DNA of 44,087 nucleotides from Chloroflexota bacterium (lineage in GTDB: Bacteria > Chloroflexota > Limnocylindria > Limnocylindrales > Limnocylindraceae): positions 1-44,087 of the forward strand of contig JAPLHR010000023.1 of assembly GCA_026389535.1 (NCBI GenBank), written 5' to 3'. Shown here in pieces: positions 39,192 through 44,087 of the stretch. The notes beneath the pieces are model-generated. The model saw nothing but the letters and a program-made list of their open reading frames with translations. It searched no databases and was not told the DNA's origin. Each line of letters starts with the position of its first letter. Within the stretch, counting starts at the first letter, position 1. The translations under genes were made by a program, and so were the position numbers.

Positions 39192-39827
39192 ATGTTTGGT
39201 GCACTGCTCGCGGGGATGTTCGCAGGCTACGCAATCGCTGTCCCTGTCGGCGTGATCGCCGTCCTCATTATTGAAACGGGGATGATGGGCGGCCTCCGCC
39301 GCGGGCTTGCCGCCGGAGCAGGGGCTGCAACCGTCGACCTCCTCTTCTGCTCGTTGGCGCTCGTCGTTGGCGGGCTCCTCAACCAGCTCCTTGCGGTGGC
39401 GTTAGCGCCACTCCAGGTCCTCTCGGGCGGGATTCTGATCTCCATCGGGGTGCGCGGGCTCCTCTCGCTCCGCGCCTCGAGCACCAGTGCCGACGCGGCT
39501 ACCGACCCGCGTGTGCGTGGGAGCGCGCGGCAGCTCTACCTGCGCTTCATCGCCCTCACCGCGATGAACCCGGCGACGGTCCTCTACTTCTTGGCGCTCG
39601 CTATTGGGCTCCCCGGTCTCGGGAGTGACCCGATGAACGCGGTTGCCTTCACCCTCGGTGCGGCGGGGGCGAGCCTCTCGTGGCAACTCTTGTTGGGGGC
39701 GATCGGCGCGGCTGCGGGTCGCATCCTGCCAGAACGAGCGGTCACCGCGACGCGCATCGTTGGTCAGGTGCTGATCATTGGATTCGGTACGAGCATCGCC
39801 GTGGCGGCGCTGCGCAGCGTCGCTTAG
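39192..39827 (+). CDS. LysE-family exporter
   Basis: MFGALLAGMFAGYAIAVPVGVIAVLIIE, FIALTAMNPATVLYFLAL; ORF-track start 38745 overextended. Confidence 0.85.
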   Translation: MFGALLAGMFAGYAIAVPVGVIAVLIIETGMMGGLRRGLAAGAGAATVDLLFCSLALVVGGLLNQLLAVALAPLQVLSGGILISIGVRGLLSLRASSTSADAATDPRVRGSARQLYLRFIALTAMNPATVLYFLALAIGLPGLGSDPMNAVAFTLGAAGASLSWQLLLGAIGAAAGRILPERAVTATRIVGQVLIIGFGTSIAVAALRSVA

Positions 39828-40843
39828 CCGATCACCACATTGCGCTCCGCAGCAAGATCGCTGCGCATCGGTCGATCAATGAGCACCCGAATGCGATAAC
39901 GCACCGTCAACTGCGCTCCCTTAACTCCGTCAAACACAGGTGGGGCGTCACTCGGAATCTCAAAGGTGACGAGACTCCCCTTCGCTAGGTCACTCGTCTG
40001 CAACTCTGCTGCGGCGATGCGCACGTCCGGCGCCATCTTCACGTCAACATACAGTTCGACACGTGCGCCGCGGCCACCAGAGGCGCTCGGCCAACGAACG
40101 TTGACCTGCAAGGCACTACCTGGTGCGATCGGTGGTGCCGGTTCAACATCCATGGAGACCTCGCCCTCGGACCAGGCGGCCATCATTGCCGACGGCCCAA
40201 GCGACATCACGCCGGAGCGCAGCAGGTCTGGGTTCTGCGCAACGTTGATCACGGCGGCCACGCGCTCGTCACCGCCTACAGCGATATCCCACTCCACCTG
40301 CAGCGTCCACACGACCATGTAGGCACCGAGATGCACAGAGGGTGGCCCGAGTTTTGGAGCGGGAGCAAGGATCTTGAGGTCAATCTCGTCGCCCGGGGCC
40401 AGCGTTGCTGGCACGGCGATCTCCATCAGCGGCACGTTGGCGAACTCGCTAGCAAGCACTTCAACCCAAGTTGTGGTGATTTCCTGATCGCCGTTCTTCT
40501 GTGTCTGCATTTGCGTGACCTCGCGCACCAGGTGTCCCTTTACAGAGACGCGCGTCCCTCGCGCCTTGATCTCTTTGGTCGCGCGAACGCGAAGACGGGC
40601 ATGAATCTCACCACCGACTAGGCTCCCAGGCGTCACCTCTATCGAGCCCGAGAGCGCGTCGGTGCACGGCGTCAGGAGCTCAGCCCCGGTCAGGAATGCG
40701 AGTGGGTGTGCGCCGTCGCGTGCCGCCAACGCCTCGCCGTTCAGTCGGTCGAGTGGGGCGGGGAGCGACCCCGTCTTCCCTGGGTGGCGCTCCCGGCCCG
40801 CTGCGCGCCAGAGGTCAAGGAAGCTGTTAGCCACGTGCAACAC
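39824..40843 (-). CDS. Arrestin-like / SpoOM-like beta-sandwich protein (start uncertain, GTG 40843 or 40834)
   Basis: GSIEVTPGSLVGGEIHARLRVRATKEIKARGTRVSVKGHLVR and LAPGDEIDLKILAPAPKLGPPSVHLGAYMVVWTLQVEWDI follow the arrestin N-domain pattern. Confidence 0.55.
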   Translation of the reverse strand: MLHVANSFLDLWRAAGRERHPGKTGSLPAPLDRLNGEALAARDGAHPLAFLTGAELLTPCTDALSGSIEVTPGSLVGGEIHARLRVRATKEIKARGTRVSVKGHLVREVTQMQTQKNGDQEITTTWVEVLASEFANVPLMEIAVPATLAPGDEIDLKILAPAPKLGPPSVHLGAYMVVWTLQVEWDIAVGGDERVAAVINVAQNPDLLRSGVMSLGPSAMMAAWSEGEVSMDVEPAPPIAPGSALQVNVRWPSASGGRGARVELYVDVKMAPDVRIAAAELQTSDLAKGSLVTFEIPSDAPPVFDGVKGAQLTVRYRIRVLIDRPMRSDLAAERNVVIG

Positions 40844-41666
40844 CGCTCGCAGTAACTGCAGTAAGGATGCCCGCCATCTCCGCCGCATCGCGCGCGACCC
40901 AGGTTGGACGCTGCGCCGCCGGTAGGTCATCGATCTGTACGGCGCCAACGCCCGCGCCGACGCCCGTCATCAAGAGAATGGATCGACACCCCGCCGCGTT
41001 CGCCGCAGCGATGTCGGTCGCGGGAGAGTCGCCGATCATGATCGCGTCGCGAATGTCGCTCCCGTCGAGCGCCGCCGCCTGCAGCAGCAGGTCGGGGGCC
41101 GGCTTCCCAATCGCCGTGGCACGCACACCGGTCGCCGCCTCAAGTGCCGCCACCGCCGCGCCCGTGCCCGGCACGAGGCGGCCAGGATCTGGATAGTTGG
41201 CGTCGCGGTTCGGCACGATCAGTGGGGCACCGGCGCGCACCGCATCCGTGGCGACGGCAAGATCGTGCCAGTCGGACTCGCGATCGAGACCCACCGTCAC
41301 CGCGTCCACTCCCCACACGGCGAGTGACTCTGGTCCATCGAACTCTGCGGTGCGGCAGGCGTCGAGCCCAGCGTCGCGCAGCTCGGCGGCGAGCCCCTCT
41401 GCCCCGTAGACCAAGATGTGGCGATAGCCCTTATCAACGAAGTGCTGCGCCACGGCTGAGGCGGCGGTGATGATGCCGTGCGTTGAGAGGGGCGCACCAC
41501 ACGCCTCGATGCGTGAGCGATACTCAACGCGGCGCAGGAAGCTGTTGTTGGTGACATAGACCACGCGGTCACCACCGGCAACACGCTCGGTGAGGAGCGG
41601 GCCAACGCCAGGGACCGGCTCACTGCCGCGGTAGACAACCCCGTCAAGGTCAACACAAAGGAGCAT
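40827..41666 (-). CDS. HAD-IIA (NagD-like) sugar phosphatase
   Basis: LLCVDLDGVVYRG, YVTNNSFLRR, IGKPAPDLLLQAA, IMIGDSPATDIAAANAAG. Confidence 0.92.
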   Translation of the reverse strand: MLLCVDLDGVVYRGSEPVPGVGPLLTERVAGGDRVVYVTNNSFLRRVEYRSRIEACGAPLSTHGIITAASAVAQHFVDKGYRHILVYGAEGLAAELRDAGLDACRTAEFDGPESLAVWGVDAVTVGLDRESDWHDLAVATDAVRAGAPLIVPNRDANYPDPGRLVPGTGAAVAALEAATGVRATAIGKPAPDLLLQAAALDGSDIRDAIMIGDSPATDIAAANAAGCRSILLMTGVGAGVGAVQIDDLPAAQRPTWVARDAAEMAGILTAVTASGVARG

Positions 41667-41672
41667 GAGGCG

Positions 41673-42176
41673 ATGGTAGATCAGGAGCGCGTCACCCTAC
41701 GCAACGCGAAGCGCCTGCTGGTGGACGGCAACAACCTCGTTGGCGGCCGGGATGAGGGGCGCCTCAATAACCTCGAGGCGAAGCTGCGTCGGACCATCAC
41801 CCCAGGGGTCGCGATCGAGGTCTTCCGTGATGGGGGTGCCCGCTCCGCCGACGACAAGATCGTCGAGGCGATCGGCTCACCAGATCCTGGCTCAGCCGAC
41901 CGCATCGTTGTCATTACTGACGACCGCGGGTTGGCCGCACGGTGCACCGCCCTCGGGGCCTCCGTCGTCAGCGCCCGCTACTTCCGCGACGCCATCGGCG
42001 GCCCGCCGCGTGCTCCTCTCGCTGGAACGGGCGCACGCCCCCCAAGCATCGGCGGATCCGGCCCGAGGCGTGCGGCGCCGAGTAAAGATGAGGGTGACTC
42101 CGAACGACGCTGGCGCCCGGGGCGTGGCGCGACCCAGAAGCGCGGCCCCTCAACGCGTCCGCCGCGCCCCCGCTAG
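41673..42176 (+). CDS. NYN-domain (YacP-like) putative RNase with Arg/Gly/Pro-rich tail
   Basis: RLLVDGNNLVGG, SADDKIVEAI, DRIVVITDDRGLAARCTALGASVVSARYF; basic low-complexity C-terminus. Confidence 0.7.
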   Translation: MVDQERVTLRNAKRLLVDGNNLVGGRDEGRLNNLEAKLRRTITPGVAIEVFRDGGARSADDKIVEAIGSPDPGSADRIVVITDDRGLAARCTALGASVVSARYFRDAIGGPPRAPLAGTGARPPSIGGSGPRRAAPSKDEGDSERRWRPGRGATQKRGPSTRPPRPR

Positions 42177-42179
42177 GAT
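42174..42179 (+). promoter_or_regulatory. -10 box TAGGAT exactly 6 nt before ATG 42186; its TAG is the stop codon of the NYN gene
   Basis: CGC-TAGGAT-tcatct-ATG. Confidence 0.55.
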
Positions 42180-42185
42180 TCATCT

Positions 42186-42665
42186 ATGAGTGAAATTGGT
42201 GCTCGCATCGCCGAGTTCTTCGCCTGGCTCAGCACGATCGTCCCCGCCTTTGTCACGCCAGACTGGGCCGCCCTGATCGGTCTCCTCCCACTCTTTGTCG
42301 CCCCCCTCGTCTTGCTCTGGCTCCTGTACACGGGTGGCATCTGGACGCTGGTCGGCATCACCAAGCGTGGTGCACAGCTCAAGGTCGGCGCCCCCCTCCC
42401 CACCCCCGCCCCGCTCGGTGCCGATGGGCGACCGCTCTTCCCCGCCGGACGCCCGTACGCCACCAGTGAGGCGGCCATCTACCCAAATGGGAGCACCCGC
42501 TCGCTCCGCGGCGAGCCGCTGCTGATCGCCTGCCCTAGCTGCCTCGCGGTTCGAGTGGCTGAGCGCAGTACCTGCGATGCCTGCGGCCTCGAGGTGCGCG
42601 CCCGAACGCTGATCGCCGTGGAGCGCCCCGCTGGACCGCCTCCTGGCGGCGCGGCTCGCGCCTAA
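42186..42665 (+). CDS. Membrane protein with C-terminal zinc ribbon
   Basis: N-terminal hydrophobic segments and CPSC...CDAC. Confidence 0.6.
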   Translation: MSEIGARIAEFFAWLSTIVPAFVTPDWAALIGLLPLFVAPLVLLWLLYTGGIWTLVGITKRGAQLKVGAPLPTPAPLGADGRPLFPAGRPYATSEAAIYPNGSTRSLRGEPLLIACPSCLAVRVAERSTCDACGLEVRARTLIAVERPAGPPPGGAARA

Positions 42666-43583
42666 GTGGCGACCCTCTCCTTCTATCTCGTTGTCGTTGG
42701 GGCGATTGCCCTCGTCGGCGCCTTCGCCCTCTATGTCGTGCACCTAGTCCTCGTAGCCCAAGGCGATCGCGCCGTTACGCCACGACTCGCTATCGCCGCA
42801 GCATCAATGCGCGGCAACCTCGCCGAGCAGCTTGACGGTGGCGCGCCGACCGCCGCCGAATCGACAAGCGCGATCAGTGCGATCGCAGGTGCGCTCGCCG
42901 TTATTGCAACTGGATCACTCGGCGTAGCGCTGATCGCACGCGCCATCGTTGTGGGCCGCGGGCCCTGGGGAAATCTCTATGAGTTCACGATCTCATTTGC
43001 CTTCGGCATTTGCGCCGCAGCGATCTTCTTCGATCGCAAGCGTCGCCTGCCAGCGCTCAGCACCATCGCCTACGGTGTGGCACTCGCACTGCTCGCCTAC
43101 GCCACGACACTGCCGAATGCGGTGGTTGATCTGGTTCCAGCGCTACAGCATCCGTTTCTGCTCACCATCCATGTCGGCATGGCAATGCTCAGCTACGGCA
43201 TCTTCGCCTTCGCATTTGCGGCCGGCGTTGCCTATCTGCTGCAAGGCGACACCGATCGCTTCAGCTGGTTGCCGCCAGCAAAGCGTCTCGACCTTGTTGC
43301 GTTCCGCGCCGTCGCCGTCGCCTTCCCCCTCTTCGCCGGAATGCTCATCCTTGGATCAATCTGGGCCTCAATCGCCTGGAGTCGCTTCTGGGGGTGGGAT
43401 CCGAAGGAGACGTCGGCTCTCGCCACCTGGCTGATCTACGCCGTCTACCTGCACGCCCGCAGCCAGCGCGGCTGGCAGGGTCGACCCGCCGCCCTCCTCT
43501 TAGTGATCGGCTTTATTGCCGTCCTGCTGACCTACTCGGGGAACCTCTGGTTCACCGGCCTCCACACCTACTCGGGGCTGTAA
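42666..43583 (+). CDS. Cytochrome c biogenesis protein, CcsA/CcsB (ResC-like) family
   Basis: GRGPWGNLYEF, HVGMAMLSYGIFAFAFAAGVAYLL, WSRFWGWDPKET tryptophan-rich motif; GTG start directly after the preceding stop. Confidence 0.9.
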   Translation: MATLSFYLVVVGAIALVGAFALYVVHLVLVAQGDRAVTPRLAIAAASMRGNLAEQLDGGAPTAAESTSAISAIAGALAVIATGSLGVALIARAIVVGRGPWGNLYEFTISFAFGICAAAIFFDRKRRLPALSTIAYGVALALLAYATTLPNAVVDLVPALQHPFLLTIHVGMAMLSYGIFAFAFAAGVAYLLQGDTDRFSWLPPAKRLDLVAFRAVAVAFPLFAGMLILGSIWASIAWSRFWGWDPKETSALATWLIYAVYLHARSQRGWQGRPAALLLVIGFIAVLLTYSGNLWFTGLHTYSGL

Positions 43584-43687
43584 AAAGGGCCCTCCCCGGC
43601 CCAATCAGCCCAGCTGGCGGCCCGCCTGAGCGCGGGCTGCGCCTGCGCCGTGCGGCAGATTTTGTAACAAAGGCGAATCGCAGCCAA

Positions 43688-43738
43688 ACCACAACATGTG
43701 CGGTAACACTCCCCTGTAACACCACCATATGTTGTGGT
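43688..43738 (+). promoter_or_regulatory. Pair of NrdR-box-like elements
   Basis: ACCACAACAT (43688-43697) and its exact reverse complement ATGTTGTGGT (43729-43738), each the core of an imperfect palindrome, about three helical turns apart. Confidence 0.6.
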
Positions 43739-43745
43739 TGGGGGA

Positions 43746-43774
43746 TTGACGCCACACCAGAGTGGGCGTAGGAT
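43746..43774 (+). promoter_or_regulatory. Sigma70-type promoter TTGACG-N17-TAGGAT for the ribonucleotide reductase
   Basis: -35 at 43746-43751, 17-bp spacer, -10 at 43769-43774. Confidence 0.65.
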
Positions 43775-43875
43775 TCGGCTCCCGCTGCTACACGGCAGGG
43801 GCTCTGTGCGCCCAATCGTTGGTTGGGAACAGAGGTGGTGGGCCTCACATTTTGAGGCAGAAGAGGGAGAGAGAC

Positions 43876-44087
43876 ATGGCGGGCTTGGTGGACGCTGCGA
43901 AGGCGGCAACAAAGGCAACGATCGAGAAGTCAACGGCGCAGCCGTTGCCACCGTTGAGCTTTGATGGCAAGGGCACAAAGGGCCTCGCCTGGGATCGACG
44001 CTCGACCACCGCCGGCACGCATCCATACGACGAAATTCAGTGGGAGATCCGCACCGCATCCATCGGCAACGAGAGCGGTAAGAGTGT
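43876..44087 (+). CDS. nrdJ: Probable vitamin B12-dependent ribonucleotide reductase, N-terminus only (cut by window end)
   Basis: MAGLVDAAKAATKATIEKSTAQPLPPLSFDGKGTKGLAWDRRSTTAGTHPYDEIQWEIRTASIGNESGKS; GAGGGAGAG SD; NrdR-like boxes upstream. Confidence 0.65.
   Translation, partial: MAGLVDAAKAATKATIEKSTAQPLPPLSFDGKGTKGLAWDRRSTTAGTHPYDEIQWEIRTASIGNESGKS

Noticed and set aside
43583-43604. AAAAAGGGCCCTCCCCGGCCC as a terminator
   Set aside because: On the minus strand it resembles hairpin plus T-run, but no minus-strand gene ends there in this window; on the plus strand no U-tract follows
43781-43875. Cobalamin riboswitch upstream of the B12-dependent reductase
   Set aside because: Leader is too short and I could not find the conserved B12-box (GCCACTG-like) or the expected multi-helix core
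1-44087. CRISPR arrays, transposons, prophage or toxin-antitoxin/defence islands
   Set aside because: No regularly spaced direct repeats, transposase, integrase or phage structural motifs seen; the gene content is metabolic and transport

Overview
This is a GC-rich bacterial chromosomal window carrying mostly housekeeping and metabolic genes. It has about 40 supportable genes, very short intergenic gaps, and no CRISPR array, prophage or transposon that I can see. Main blocks, left to right: a pantothenate/CoA cluster (coaX-coaBC-panB-panC); DRTGG-domain ATPase; glutamate dehydrogenase; DegV; an operon of a zinc-ribbon protein, a PD-(D/E)XK-like protein and an MFS transporter; a broken 2-oxoacid dehydrogenase E2; pdxH; a complete peptide/oligopeptide ABC transporter; FGGY kinase; bioY; tRNA-His; MFS plus SIS protein; an internally deleted MalK/UgpC-type ATPase; Nudix; a glutamate-1-semialdehyde-like aminotransferase; membrane proteins; pepN; nicotinate phosphoribosyltransferase; glgC; M23 peptidase; pepA; epimerase; LysE exporter; arrestin-like protein; NagD-type HAD phosphatase; NYN/YacP-like RNase; a CcsA/CcsB-type cytochrome c biogenesis protein; and the start of a probable B12-dependent ribonucleotide reductase. 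The strongest non-obvious signals are: (1) a repeated leaderless-promoter layout, TAnnnT then exactly 6 nt then ATG, at six genes, twice with the upstream stop codon TAG forming the first half of the -10 box TAGGAT; (2) two multidomain genes (E2 and an ABC ATPase) missing or broken at the inter-domain segment; (3) a NrdR-box-like inverted pair directly upstream of a well-formed promoter for the ribonucleotide reductase; (4) convergent gene pairs overlapping by exactly the 4 nt of their stop codons. All assignments come from reading motifs by eye. No database search was run.
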